Shown here piece by piece: positions 47,388 through 62,290 of a DNA stretch of 64,000 nt (the stretch's first letter is position 1; every line of letters starts with the position of its first letter). The stretch lies in assembly GCA_900708905.1 (NCBI GenBank), contig CAADRB010000027.1, positions 1,669,327 to 1,733,326 of the forward strand. Reading direction: 5' to 3'. The notes beneath the pieces are model-generated. The model saw only the letters and a list, made by a program, of their open reading frames with translations, was not told where the DNA came from and made no database searches. Origin of the DNA: Hymenolepis diminuta (Eukaryota > Platyhelminthes > Cestoda > Cyclophyllidea > Hymenolepididae). The translations under genes and the position numbers were made by a program.

Positions 47388-48095
47388 ATGAATAGTAAAG
47401 AAATCGATGCTCCTTACTCGGAAATTATTTTTGATACTCCCAACGATGACGCTTCTCAGGCAATTGAAGACCCATATACCATCGCACAGCAGGAAGCCGA
47501 AGTGAACGTAGATTATAGTCCTACAGATTTAGACGAATTCGATGTTGAGCATATGCGTGGCAATGAGGGTAAGTTATTTAATTATTTGCTTATTCTTTTC
47601 TGGAAGAGACACACAATTCAAATAATGGAGAAGAAAACACGGATGAAAACGACCATGCAGGTATTTTTTTAATATTTTTCATTTGTCTAAAAACATTTCT
47701 AGGAATGACTTCTGGTTCGGATGAAGAAGCTGAAGCACCTATGGAAGAAAATGACCACGAAGTAGCAGGAGGTTTTTCCTTAATTTTCCTTAAACCATTT
47801 TTCCTTAGATAAGGACGTGAATTCATCAGAGCATATAGAAGCACCCTCCAAGTTATTTCAGCTTCCAACCAGTCGAATAAAATCAATTGTTAAGCTTATT
47901 CCCTCAGTTCATATGGTCAACTCCGAAGCCGTCGCAGTTATTGGCAAAGCAACTGAAATGTTTCTCAAGGAACTTGTCTCCGAATCCTATCAGGTGACAC
48001 GCGAATCTGGAAAGAAAATCCTCGCGATGGCCCATATTGAAGGTGTTATCCAAACGCTACCTCAGTTCGAATTTCTCGACGGAATGCTCATTTGA
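47388..48095 (+). CDS. POLE4: Histone-fold protein, DNA polymerase epsilon subunit 4-like
   Basis: POLE4 (yeast Dpb3) pairs with POLE3 through a histone fold in the leading-strand polymerase epsilon and handles parental histones at the fork. Four exons join in frame: 47388-47568, 47607-47660, 47703-47771 and 47809-48095, giving 196 residues. The introns are only 38, 42 and 37 bp. The first ~115 residues are acidic and low-complexity (EENTDENDH, EEAEAPMEEN). Residues 117-196 form the fold: LFQLPTSRIKSIVKL, then a long helix (AVAVIGKATEMFLKELVSESY), a basic loop (TRESGKKIL) and a final helix ending EFLDGML, which matches the POLE4 ending EFLEG. The acidic N-terminal extension is longer than usual. 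Related CHRAC/NF-YC-type proteins are the alternative. A poly(A) signal AATAAA lies at 48127-48132. Confidence 0.85.
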
Positions 48096-48126
48096 ACTGT
48101 GTTAAGTACAGATTGTATATTTTTGT

Positions 48127-48132
48127 AATAAA
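48127..48132 (+). terminator. Poly(A) signal of the POLE4-like gene
   Basis: AATAAA 32 bases after the stop codon, on the gene's strand. Confidence 0.6.
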
Positions 48133-48957
48133 TATTTTAATACCTATTTATCTCATTATCGAACGGTTGCCAAGGTTTATCATCATAAGCGCTTTCACGT
48201 CTAGTAAAAGGATGCTCATTCGAACCCAATTTCCAGGCAGATAGTAGGCATCTGGGAAATTTTGATTATTGAAAATGCATCGAAGGTTCTTCAATTCAAG
48301 CTAAGATACACCGGTACACATTCCCAGATCGAAACGACCAACCACAGAACGTAGGTTTCTTATCATATAGGATGCACCATGCATTATCTCTTCAATACAT
48401 GTTGGAAACCACTTTCCTTTACCGGGTCATGGCTAAGGTAAATCAATCAAGGTGCCAAGGAGGCCTTGGGTGTGTCCGAGTTATCACGGTTAAAACAATC
48501 GCCAATGTTAATTACTGTCTCTAAAAGTATGAACCCTCACTTCAAGGAAATTTGAGAGAAAATAGTGAAGTGCCAACGGTATTTTTCGCGCTACTGATAG
48601 GATAACGATTCCTTAGGCGCAATAATGAACAATTACTTCCAGTACACGATTTGTTTTTTACAGACAAGGGCGGTTGAAACGAAACACTAGAATGTTATCT
48701 TCAATGTTGATATTAGATTCAATGTGTCTTCTTAAGGAATCTCTTAAAAAAGTGGCAACATGTAATTTTCTGGACTAAGTAAAGAAGTAAAAATCTCACT
48801 TACCGTATCTGTTTATCTTTTCCCCGAATTATATCCTTACAGCTATGGCTATACATCCGCTTGTCCGATTAGTATAATACATGTTATCGCTATAAATAAA
48901 CTATTGATTGCTATTACTATCGGGGAGCAGGTACATAAAAGTGGGTCACTATACAGG
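48133..48957. other. Tail-to-tail intergenic region
   Basis: Lies between the POLE4-like gene (plus) and mL51 (minus), which converge. No coding exon or repeat recognised. Confidence 0.5.
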
Positions 48958-48963
48958 TTTATT
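48958..48963 (-). terminator. Poly(A) signal of mL51
   Basis: AATAAA on the minus strand, about 30 bases past the mL51 stop codon. Confidence 0.6.
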
Positions 48964-48993
48964 CCTAATACAAAAGGAGTTGATCTACAAAAA

Positions 48994-50722
48994 TCAGGGG
49001 GCATCACGATATTTGTCAAATTTGATGTTTTTCCGTCTGTTCACTTGTCTGTAAAGGTATTTATGTCGTTTCCGGAGGTCTTTCAGGCGAGTGGGTTCGA
49101 ATTCTTCCAACCAAGCCACAACTGCGGGATCGTAGAGCAGTCGACACACACGTTGGAACTCATGTTTTGCATTAAGAGCCCAAGTAGGGCCAGTGTAAAA
49201 ATCTTCTGGTTTTAGTCGACCGTCGCCAAGGATATCTAAAATGGAGATCATGAAACTTAAATTGGAAGAAGGATTATTACCGTTTCAGAAAAAAATTTCC
49301 CATCAAGGAAAATTAAAGAACATTTTTTCCTCTCTCAGTTAAGTGATATTAAACACTGATCTTCGATATGAAATTGATTTTTGATCTTTACAAATTTATT
49401 AGCGTATATCAATAAATGGCGTATAAATAAAATGTTCAAGAAGTTTTCTTCAGGTTTTTAATGCTTCACATTGAGTACGAGTTCCAGACGAATAAAACCA
49501 TAGGTATTTAAATCTCAAGCCCAATCAGGAGGGCGTTTTTCAACATTCGTCTTGGGTTGAATGGTAGCACCATGGTAAGAAACTAGAGTTCTACCACCTC
49601 TTTCAATAAATAAATATAATGAGTGTGGTTGGCCGTTCTACTAACTGGGTGTGAGGCGATAGGCATCGAAACCGTCACCTCTGATTTTGCAGGTGAGAAC
49701 GTTGATCTCTGCCCCTGGGATACAGAAGATAGGTATATGTTAATCCATGACTATTATAGCCGACTGAACTTAAAAATAAAATACATCAAGAACAAAGCCA
49801 TATAAAACTCATCCGCGTAGTTCGATAAAAATCAGAAGCTAGTGGTATCAAATAGCAAGATTTCTCACTCATTAATCCACTATGTTAACTTCGAAATTCG
49901 GGCTAATTTTACCTGGGGGCAATGTTAAGAAAACCATTAGAAGCGGTACTTTATGTTTACCATTTTCCATTGAAATAAAAACATTTCATATCTGTGATAA
50001 AGACGCAGGCTACCAGAAGTTTCATTACAAATATAAAAACATTGGTAGAAACTGGAAGACAACTTTTCACTAACTAGTGTCAAAAGCAACCTAATGAATT
50101 AAACGAGTAAATTTCTCAAGGCACACTTTAACGTCTTCCCGAGACTTAAAGGGCCACTAGAACTAAAGCAGTCAATAGAGATGATAGATCAAACTCTCAC
50201 AAAGACATAACACTCAACAAGAAAGCTCTCGCAAGATAAATGTAGTAGGGAATTGATGTTACCTATACAACATGAACAAGTAGATTCGTGATGAACATGG
50301 TAAGCAAAAAGGTCTGATCATTGAAGATTTAAATTCAATCCGTCTTAGTATTCAACTTAATAAATAACATAAGTCAAATTACCAATATAATCATTCTGTC
50401 CAAAGTACGCCCTATGTGGTGCCCACATATCATTCGGTTCGTAGTCGGGCAATCTGACCGGTTCATCATCCCATTCTATTCGCGGCAGCAGCCCACCTGT
50501 ATATATCCTGGGATTGTATCTCACATTCGGCGGTTTCGGTTGCAAATATGGCTGCGGTCCACGGACCCCTGAACCTCCCCCGGTTCCGCCAATAAGTGTC
50601 TGCTTAGGCTCATCCATTCGCGTGAGTTCTGCCACCGCTCTATCTCGCCAAGCGGAGAAAAAACGACTGCAAATGACACCTCCGTTGCCGATTTTGAGAA
50701 AGCTGCACAGCGGTGGCATCAT
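48994..50722 (-). CDS. MRPL51: Mitochondrial large-subunit ribosomal protein mL51
   Basis: Structural protein of the mitochondrial 39S ribosomal subunit. Two coding exons, 50383-50722 and 48994-49235, join across an 1147-bp intron to give 193 residues, longer than the ~128 residues of the vertebrate protein because of an N-terminal extension. The start gives MMPPLCSF followed by Arg-rich VICSRFFSAWRDRAVAE, a typical mitochondrial presequence. The centre is rich in Gly and Pro. The conserved part is FGQNDYIDILGDGRLKPEDFYTGPTW, matching the family's FGxYDNIGILG...GPxW, and the end is basic with LRKRHKYLYRQVNRRKN, matching LNKRIRYLYKxFNRxGK. The first of two adjacent ATGs is taken as the start. 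A 38-bp GTAAGT...TTAAG intron (50731-50768) lies in the 5' leader, and the gene sits right behind the Gln-rich gene. Confidence 0.88.
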
Positions 50723-50730
50723 CAACACAA

Positions 50731-50768
50731 CTTAACAATAACAAGACGCATTTAGAAAGAAAACTTAC
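50731..50768 (-). other. 38-bp mini-intron in the mL51 5' leader
   Basis: On the minus strand, TCTG then GTAAGTTTTC ... TTGTTAAG, 38 bases, ending 8 bases before the ATG at 50722. Its size equals the coding mini-introns nearby. The exon before it contains no in-frame start, so it is leader sequence. The TTAAG could alternatively be a spliced-leader acceptor. Confidence 0.55.
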
Positions 50769-50809
50769 CAGAGTATATACGAAGACAAAACAAACATTGA
50801 GCAAGATGA

Positions 50810-50815
50810 TTTATT
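50810..50815 (-). terminator. Poly(A) signal of the Gln-rich gene
   Basis: AATAAA on the minus strand, 38 bases past the stop of the upstream gene and before the mL51 leader. Confidence 0.5.
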
Positions 50816-50853
50816 GACAAAAAAGAGAAAGAGGGAAGAATATATAAAAACAA

Positions 50854-51737
50854 TTACTGATAGCCATAGGAACCAGGGTTATTGGGATTTTGAGGGGGAA
50901 GTGAAAGTCCCTGCATATGCATTACATCCTGTTGTTGTTGAGGTTGTAATTGTTGTTGCTGCTGTTGCTGCATAAATTGTTGGTGGTATATTAGGTTTGG
51001 ATCAGATCCAGTTCGACTCATATTGAGGGTGTGATGTTGTGCCTGACTGAATGGAGAAGGAACATCACTGTAAATTCGTCGAGATTGCGGTCTGGGCGGT
51101 GTGTAAGCCTGTTGAGGTGGTGGAATCGTTGGATTTAGAGCTCCCAGAGGAACTGGACCGTCATTAATTGGAATTCCAGATTGATCATCAGAAAAGAGAG
51201 GAGTTGGGATAGATCCAAATTCAGCCATTTCTGGCTGATGTTGATATTGAGGTTGGGGCATAATTTGAAGTCTTGGTGGGGGTTGTTGAACTCTTTGAGA
51301 GGACTTAAAAACTTCCATTGATCGACGTTCTGGGAGGGCATCCTTTAGCGCCGAGTCAGAGACAGATGATAAGAGCGCAGACTGGACCTGTTGAACAATA
51401 TCGACCAAGTGTTGAGCGTCATCTGAAACTTCATCAAAATTAGTTGAAGTATCAGTCGTGTTAACAATAGGGAGATCAATCCATGATTCGAAATTTAGGA
51501 GTTGTATTTCAATTTCATCACAGCGGTTGAGTGCGTCGATTAGCGATTTGTTAAAATTTTGTGAGTTCACGGAAAGACGACTGAAGGGGATAAAGTCACA
51601 GTTACAGAACTAACAACAAAAGATAAATTTAAAACTGCAGCAAAAAGCTCAAATTTTGTAATGACAAACTGTAAATGTAATTCTGAAATAAAGCAATAAC
51701 GTACTCGCCACCTTCGCATTCGTATTTCTCTGAACAT
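50854..51737 (-). CDS. Unrecognised Gln/Pro-rich protein
   Basis: Exon 2 (50854-51580) is one long open frame starting after a CCCCTTCAG acceptor. A likely first exon is 51712-51737 (ATG, 8 codons plus two bases, donor AG|GTGGCG), giving 250 residues in frame. The weaker alternative donor at GTACGT would create a stop, so the GTGGCG site is preferred. The N-terminal ~90 residues look helical (NKSLIDALNRCDEIEIQLL, then DDAQHLVDIVQQVQSALL), faintly like a Mediator tail subunit such as MED29, but not enough to name. The rest is disordered: PPPRLQ, PPRPQSRR, then poly-Gln (about residues 219-235) and a GSYGYQ end. Such composition is common in transcription regulators. The gene is divergent from the aminotransferase gene and is followed within 132 bp by mL51. 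Confidence 0.7.
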
Positions 51738-52334
51738 AAGTGGTAGTAGTTCGAATAGAGAGTCTAAACATAATAACAGACTTGTTTACCTTTGTTTACC
51801 TTTAAATTTTCTCTTAGTTTATCTACAGATTTCGTGTACACTGTAAGACATCTTTCGAGAACGCCCTTGTCACTCGAAGCCATCCCGTTAGACCATGGGG
51901 TAGAATTTTTGACCTCCGCTCCAAAAGAATAACAATATAAAACACGAAATGAAAATTAATATATAAAAATTTATGAACTTTCACTTTTATCTGTACGATA
52001 CGTGAAACATATATATAAATATTACATAAGCTACCTTAAACATTCTACACATTTTATGTTGACTCCTTGAATCAGGTAATTTTTAAAGCATTATCTTATG
52101 ATATATATATATGTATATTAGCGGCTACAGACAGCTAATGCTGCTTAGTAGTTTGTATCAGTACAAAAAAAATAGCTTTTGGAAAATTTTTTGAAGTTCA
52201 AGGTTAACTTGGATTAGTTTTTCACGGTAGCGTACTTGTATTTGTTTTTTATTTACTTTGTTTTTAGTTTCATTTAAAAAATGCTTAATTTAATTTCTTA
52301 GACAAAGATAATTATTCGATAGAGCACTTTCTTG
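51738..52334. promoter_or_regulatory. Head-to-head promoter region
   Basis: About 600 bp between the divergent starts of the Gln-rich gene (minus) and the aminotransferase (plus), likely holding both promoters. A TTTACC repeat lies at 51786-51801 and a TA-rich run near 52099-52117. A splice acceptor (TTTCTTAG, to 52301) lies 33 bases before the aminotransferase ATG. Confidence 0.4.
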
Positions 52335-54626
<2,292 letters not shown>

Positions 54627-54911
54627 AGCAGCATTTGATTCAATCGGACTCTATTTCGTATTTTGTACTCAACGTGTGATTAACTAACAGTAGAAATAAT
54701 AATAATTAGTTAACGATTGAATGCGGCAAAATAACTTTTACTACGGATCTATGTTTAATTATCAAATTGTTTGATAGTATTAAACCTAAAGCAATACTAA
54801 TCCTACTTTATAGGTCGGACCAACCTAGGCTTATAACTATCCTCTTTCTAAGGGCTAACAGCCTTTTTCAAAGTGAGAATATCAAGATTTGAGTTGAAAA
54901 AGTATGTATTA

Positions 54912-54917
54912 AATAAA
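54912..54917 (+). terminator. Possible poly(A) signal of GOT1
   Basis: First AATAAA on the plus strand after the GOT1 stop, 286 bases away. A nearer non-canonical signal is possible. Confidence 0.3.
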
Positions 54918-57900
54918 AATAGTAGAATGAGAGGGGAATGAAAGAAGAAAGTGAGGGACTGGGAAGGAAAAGCGTCAGTATTGAGCGAGTGGGACTCGGA
55001 TTTTGACAATGGGGATTATTGGGGTACATTAGGAGGATGGACAGAATTCGCGTTCTTTGTTCGGTGAAACTCAAGAGAGAATTAGGGCGCGCAGAAGTAT
55101 GAATCGGAATGTGCGCACCATAAATCCACAAGGATTAAATACTAGCGTGCAGGAGATAACTAAGAGACATTTTGTTAAATACTTCATGACACCAGCGCTC
55201 TTTCAAAAAATATTTTATATTTTTTAATATGGATCTTATAAATAATGGTTTCCTTTCAAGGATCGAGCTTTTTATTTCTAAATGAAATTACATAACTTCG
55301 AGTTCCCTTTATAGCGTCAAGTAGTCAACGGTATAGCCTAGTTTGCCACTGCAACAATTATTCAGGCCTTGCAGGAAGAAGATCTGCAACTCAAACTATG
55401 GTTTAATGCAACAGTATCGGGATTCCACTTTAAGCATGAGCTTTAAAAACCAAAAATTGATAGTCCAGAGTACGAAGTATAAAGCCCTTAGACTTTCTTC
55501 AGGTGCCCCGAAAATTTCTATTCAGCTCCCTAACAAAAACTCTATTAGTTTCATAGCATCCATGAGTTTAAGTTCGTAACGAATTTGATGGTAAAGTACA
55601 GGCAGACAGCCACCAGTTTAGATGATTAACCCATCATTCGAGGTCATATTTAACACGGCTTCATGACCATAAATGACTTTCTCTATTGTCTTCTGTCTGC
55701 CCACTCGATCCAGACTGGACTTAGGCCTGTCACATTACAAGAGCCATTTTTCCTCCAGATAAATAAAAGAGGGTACTTGCCTTCTATTTTTTTCATCGTG
55801 CCTTATCTTTAATTAATAGCTATATATGGTTGCTTTCATGAGCATTAATTGGAATAAAATGATGAGCACATACTGATCAATCGATAATCCTGTAAGAAAA
55901 GCATGGGTAAAGTAGTAAGTTAGATTGCACTGAAATTCTACCATGACTCATTTGATGTTAGGGGTCGGATTCGCATTCGCTCTGTAGAGGATACTTACAT
56001 GCATTTATGTACTAAGCCATCTGTTAGCTACCGTAAATTGGGCTACTCTATATTCCAGTGAAAATAGGTATCACCTGGATCAGGATTATTAAGAATATCA
56101 ACATACGAAGTCTTCGGGTTAATAATTCTAAATCAATTTTGAAACCCATTAATTGAAGGCTTCGTTTGCACCAATATGTCGGGAAAGTACAATATTGGCG
56201 GGTTGTCATCTCTTAGAACGGCATGGTTCAAGCTGAAATTGCTGTTATTACGACGAAATTAACATTGTTACATTTTGTTTGGAGATTGTTTTTCTTAACT
56301 GACTGCATTTAACAGGACACCCAACCCTGGAAGTGGTTGGACCATAAGAAATTAATTTATGGTTTTAATTTGTTTGAGGGAGTTAGTTACCACGGTATAC
56401 TGTGACCCGAAAATCTTATAATTAAAGACAGGGCGTTAAATAAAATGCCAATGAAAAGTAAAGATGGTACATAGTATTTACACTTGTGAGTCGACTTTGA
56501 ACACATGGAAATATTTCAATTTGTGAGTCACTAACTAAGAAGGTGCTTAATAGAAGTAACGATGGAAGTCGAAAAGTTGGAAGATATTGGTGTTTGTATA
56601 AGGTTTCTAGATGGTAACTATAGAGAGTTCTAAATAATATTTTAAATGAAAAATCCTGGTTTTATTCAAAGGACAATGATTTTTCTCTACTGTCCGTTAG
56701 GTCCTTATAATCTCATATTTAATCCCACTGATCGAATAGCAATACCAGTTATTGCTTGTATAAAGATAAGATTTGACCGAAAGATGTAGAATTTTCAATA
56801 TTGCAATTAACAAAAGAAGGGGAAAGCAAAACTTCTTTATTCTGTTCTTCACAAAATAATGTATTGTGAGAATGGGGAATTTCATCATCAAAGTGGCAAA
56901 TAGGTTAGCTGGCATGAGCAGAGAAGGTGCTGTAATAGGGGAGAAGGTGCCTTTTAATTTGACAGAGCTCCTCCTATTGAAGCTGCAATAACCTGCATAA
57001 TATCCCCCTTACGTTTCAGTATTATTCAACTCTTTGAATGTGTTGAGTGGAGTTAGTAATAGCTTATTTCTCTCTCCCCCTCTTTAGAATTTTTCATTTC
57101 CATTCTTCAGATTTCGTTATTTGCTTTCCCAAAATTAATCCCAACACTCATTCGGCTATAAAATGTTTGGGAAAACTGATTCGAATTTTTAAATGAACCG
57201 TATTAATACGGAAGAAATGTTTAACTTATTAGTCAAGTTAACACTGCTTATTGGGATCCGATTAATAAACACTTAATAGGGGGGGCAGTAATTTGTTCAG
57301 CAATACAGCGAAATTTGAATTTGGGATAAAAAAACATTGAACATATGAACGTTGTACAACCCAAATCCAACAATCCAATGAAGCAGGACTCTTTGATACC
57401 TTAACTTTGCTTTCAAAATCTTTCCGATCTTTTCTCCTTTATCTTCTGTTGGACCTACTTTTTAACGGTTTCAGTTCCTTTCCCACAACGAAGAAGACAT
57501 GATTTTTATATCTTGTCGTAGGTTATAATAATTACTTGAGTAACCATTCCAAAATTTAATTATGATAAAGTTATAGGTACCCCTTCTTTCCTAGCATAGC
57601 AACAATACTGTTTACTCTTATGAACTTATTGAAGAAGATTTGTCTATCACACTCATCTTGGATAGAAGTGTACCTTTCCAAAATCTCTTTAATTGAGAAA
57701 CTATGCCGGTATTTGGCCATTTGGCAGCGGTTCTGGCAGTTGATCGAAAAAGCAAGTGCAGTGTTTTTTTAAGAAATTATTATCACGTCACATTGTCATT
57801 CGATGTGAAATGAAGATGCCAGGACAGTTCCGATATAGTCCATTTACTCTCTGGTCAAATATTTACGTTTAGAAATCGGACCACTCAGTTACGCACTTCA

Positions 57901-58610
57901 TCCTAACTGCACCAGACTAGACGTAGAATCTTTTCACTCGTCCGTTTTTGTCTAGCATTATCTTTGCGCACTAAATGAATAAATTATTGAATAACAACTT
58001 CTTTGACAAGAAGCGTTTTAATAATTGAAGGTCATTATTCATCACCTTCTCATTAGAATAGAAAATACAACATTTCAATCGAGATTCCTTTAATCAAATC
58101 TCTTTTCCACCAATCGAACTCAAGTGATTTATAACTTGGGACGGAATGTAGGATATTCAAGTTTCTTGTTCAATTCGTGTTTAGAAAGAACCAATCATGG
58201 AACACATCTAAACAAAAGTTTACTTCACTGTGTTTTGGACTCGCCACTCGATTATTTCATCCCACCATCAAGTCATGAAGCGTGGATCGAAATCGAAATT
58301 GCATTTTTTGGGATGTATATCCTTCGTGTTTCTTTAGGCAAATATACGCTCAACTATTTCAGTCAAATATACTCAACTTAATAGACACAACTTATTCTTT
58401 CTAATACAGATTTGATGATATTATAAATTAATTATTGACAGATCAGACTGACCTTATGAGAATAGATTAAACTCCACTGTTAACTTTTGGTAAAAGTGTG
58501 ATAAGTGCGTATGGATTTGAAGTAATATTAGTGTGCATAATCGCGAAATATTTATTCAAAACCCGATATATACACCCCATGACTGGAATAACTACCAGAA
58601 ATCATCAGAG

Positions 58611-58690
58611 ATGAGGGGTAGCACAGGGATCAACCTGAGAGTGTGCAAAATTGGAGGTCGCGAGATCGAAATTCATCTGCGAGCATCCAG
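58611..58690 (+). other. tRNA-like fragment (pseudogene or SINE head)
   Basis: TAGCACAGGGATCAACCT resembles a D-arm with box A, and about 50 bases later GGAGGTCGCGAGATCGAAAT resembles the variable loop and T-arm with box B (GATCGAAAT). The anticodon arm is not convincing. The spacing fits a tRNA-derived pol III promoter. No poly-A tail or flanking duplication was identified. Confidence 0.35.
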
Positions 58691-61600
58691 AAACGTGGAT
58701 GGCTAATCCTAATGGCTATTTCTGGTATATAAGAGGGGCAGCAGAGTTCGATTTCTTCATCAGTGTGACTCTAGAATACTGTCATCTACCCAAGTTAAGC
58801 CTTGATAGCACTCTTTCTAGTGAACTTTTGAAGTTTATATGCGATCGAAATGAAATATTAAACTGCCGATAATTTGTATTTCCGTCTCTGGAGAAAAAGT
58901 GCTTGAGATATTCTACACTGATATTTAGTTCGGGAATTTAACTCCTGTTTTTCCTTTGGGGATATAGAGAGATGTAATAATTAATATAGTTTTCATATCA
59001 GTATATATTTCATACATGGTTATATTATTAAAATGAATGATATATGTGCTACGTCACTTTACAAGACTATCTCACTCTTTTATCACTATAATAATAATAT
59101 TTATTTTTATAGGTTCATTTATTTGAAGATCATATAGAGCCGATAAATTGGACAATAGGATGCATCGCTTTCACGTTCTAGTACGTCAAAGAAAGAGATC
59201 GTCGAGACTTTATGATTACCTTTTCTGCACTTCCATCTACGCATAGTAGTACCGACTACGTCTCGAAAGCTGCTGAGTGCTGTTAGCATAAAAATCGAGA
59301 TCGGCAGATACAACATGCGCATAAAAATTTGACCCTTCTTTTTATTTCTTGCGTTGTCGGATGTATATTTTAATTCAAGCATCCCACATCCAGGGCTGCT
59401 TTACAAAGCGAAGTGAAATGTATGTCACTTAGCTACTTATATAAATCAGTAACATGTTTTCAAATTTGAAATATATTCTATACTTGGTAATATGTACTCA
59501 TTCGATAATGTGCTGTGAGTAATTGATTAATCGCTTTAGGACTTTAAATGTATTTACAAAAATGTTATCTTGTAATTAACAACTGAAACTAATTAATAAA
59601 AATAGTCGTTAATATATTTGTTGTCAATTAACCGCTCGGTTTCCAATGCAGAATTTACTTTTGTATAGCACTTTAAATATACCTAATTTAATAGCTTGTA
59701 AACCTTCTTTAGATCACTTTCAATTCATTTGACCGCTTGCATGCACTCTAAAATTAGAAAATAGTCATAGTTGCACTTAGTTATTTAAAAATAGATTTTA
59801 AAATTTTGAATATCGTATGCTAGTGAAGTTGCGCACCTATGTTTTAATTCACAATACTTTGAAAATAGTGTTAAGCCATGTCATTTTATTCCAAAATACG
59901 TAAGAAAGGATATCTGCAATTTGCCTGCATCAGTAATTTGATCGTGAGCATGTTTATCAATCAATTCACGTGTTGACAAAATTCAAATCCAAAAAATTTC
60001 ATCGTAATTGAATTAAAGGCAGATTTTACTAACGAAACTACCTCACTGTGATTTCAATTTAATCCAAAATCTATAATATCGCTTTCTTTGAAATCGCATT
60101 ATCATTGACATCTTTTAAATTTAATTAGGTAAGTAAACAATTATTTATCCACAAATTATCCTTATTTATTTAATAGTTATAAATTATTCCAACAGGGTGT
60201 GCTATTGCCAATTTCTGCTCCGTTTAATATTTCTAATTATTGTTTGAAATCTAATTGTATTTGCTAAATACTTCACCAAATGTTAAGAAATAAGATGCAT
60301 GTATTTGAGCCCCATTCGATAATTTTTGAATTTCGATTTCTTTTCCATACTTTACCTGGGATACGTCCACGAACGAGAGCTCTGGCTTTTCTATGCAAGA
60401 CTCTGTGCCAAAGTAAAATATATGCGCTTCAGTTTGCATTTTTACCAATCAGTGGCGTGTGTGAACAACAACACTTACTAAGTTGACGAATAAGAATCGC
60501 TCGGATGCACAATACAATTTCTGCTCGTTCAATTCCTGCACAAAATGATTTTAACCATAGACCTATTAAGGCATTTCATCTAACGAACTTTCATTTTCTA
60601 TCCACATTAACTATTCTCGATAACCTAGACGCATAACATGTTTCGAATAACTCCCAATGATCTCTTTTTCATCTCTTTTATAAAAAAATCGATAAATACC
60701 ATTATACATACGTGCATTTCTTAATCCAGCAAGCACTTCTAGTTAATTAACTTGGACGTCACGTTACAGATTTTCCAACTGACAAGGAAATCAATGCTCC
60801 CCATACTTCAGTTAACTTGTCACATGTTCGCATATCGACATAAGCACGAGCATTTTGAATTTGAGAGTGCATGGACTATTTGAATGGCAGAAAAATCACA
60901 TTAATTGCGATTCCTATTATATTGTGTAAATCATATGTCCGTTTTGCTAGTAATATAAAGCCAATTATTTCCGTGTTATGTGCTTGTTTGCCGCGTTTTT
61001 AATTTAATTACCCAATACTGTATCATTTTTTAGATCAATAATCCATATAAAGGGAATAATTTGACTTAAATTTTCTGCACTTTATAAACAACTTAATATT
61101 AATGAATAATTATCATTAGTGGGTAATGTATTATTATTACCCACATTAAAGCAAAAAAATGTGCAATTTTTAATTATGGGAAAACAACTGAAATCATTTA
61201 ATAAAAAGACCGACAAATGATAAAGGGGAGGTGGCGTCAGCGTGTCAAAGAGTCTTACCTCATTTCATTTTTGAATTCGAATTGTACTTAATGGGTAGTC
61301 CACATTTCAAAAGTTAAATTTCATCATTCGTCACCTGGATTACTGAGGTACTTTTGCTCACAATATCTAGTAGCTTAATTATGATGATCGGTCTCTTCAC
61401 TTTCATTCATTTTTTTCCCTCATAAGTTGAGAAAGTAGAATAATCCTACGTGATGTTAAGCAGTTTTCATGATCTTAACATTAGCAGAGTTGAAACGGTT
61501 AAAATTTTTAACTTAACAGAACTCAATAAAGCTATGTGTAATAATGATTCTAACGTATTTGTAATAAGAAATTAAAAATTATTCCTTTACGTTTAATGGT

Positions 61601-62039
61601 AGCCATTTACATTCTACATGAATCTCAATTTCTAAAATGACTAAATTTAATTTAATTGTTTTTTAATACACAAAAAGAAAGCGTTTCGGGGTTGATCATA
61701 GTACCACTGTCAGTTGTACTCAATTCCTATTGATACAAATTTCTCAATGTTTATTTGAAATACCTTATTCAATCCACCTGCACTCAACCTCTTCCGTTCA
61801 CTATGTTACAGTCAAGCTATGTTACATTTCTTTAGATGCAATAGCAATGGATCCGGTCATTGTCATATGTAGTAAAATTAGCGGGCTTTATCTCCTTAAT
61901 TTCTGTGAATACTTAATCCAACCTATATTTTTCATCAGGATTAATGAACGGTGTAAATTAATTTGCCTTTCTGCAATGGGCACATACATTCAATTGTGAG
62001 AGGCTTGAGAAATGAAAGGAGGGAAGGGAAATGCATGAG

Positions 62040-62290
62040 CACTGTCATATTAGCTCAGCCAATCAGCACTCAGGCAGCATCGTGCATTGCCCACATGTGT
62101 TGTACGTGTGATTTTTGAGAGGGGGAGTGGTGGTAAGGGGAGATAATGCTAATGTTGGTGACGACCCCTTCCGCACAGATGTGAGTTTTCTAATCTCTCG
62201 CGTGATGTCACGCTGACGCGCACACACACGTACACACAAATCAATCAATAGATGTGCGCGCGTAAGCGAGCTCTCAGTCACGTGGGCGTG
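62040..62290. promoter_or_regulatory. GC-richer island with CCAAT, CRE-like and E-box motifs
   Basis: Contains CCAAT at 62059-62063, TGATGTCACGCTGACGC near 62203-62219 (CRE-like), a CA repeat, and CACGTG at 62279-62284, in clearly less AT-rich DNA. It resembles a promoter, but no first exon was recognised beside it; a gene could begin beyond the window or through a long 5' intron. Confidence 0.35.

Noticed and set aside
49623..49805. 60-residue frame within the mL51 intron
   Set aside because: No domain, no splice support and located inside a well-supported intron on the opposite strand.
50514..50735. Plus-strand 73-residue frame rich in Pro and Gly
   Set aside because: Antisense of mL51 exon 1, which is supported by the presequence, splice junction and family match.
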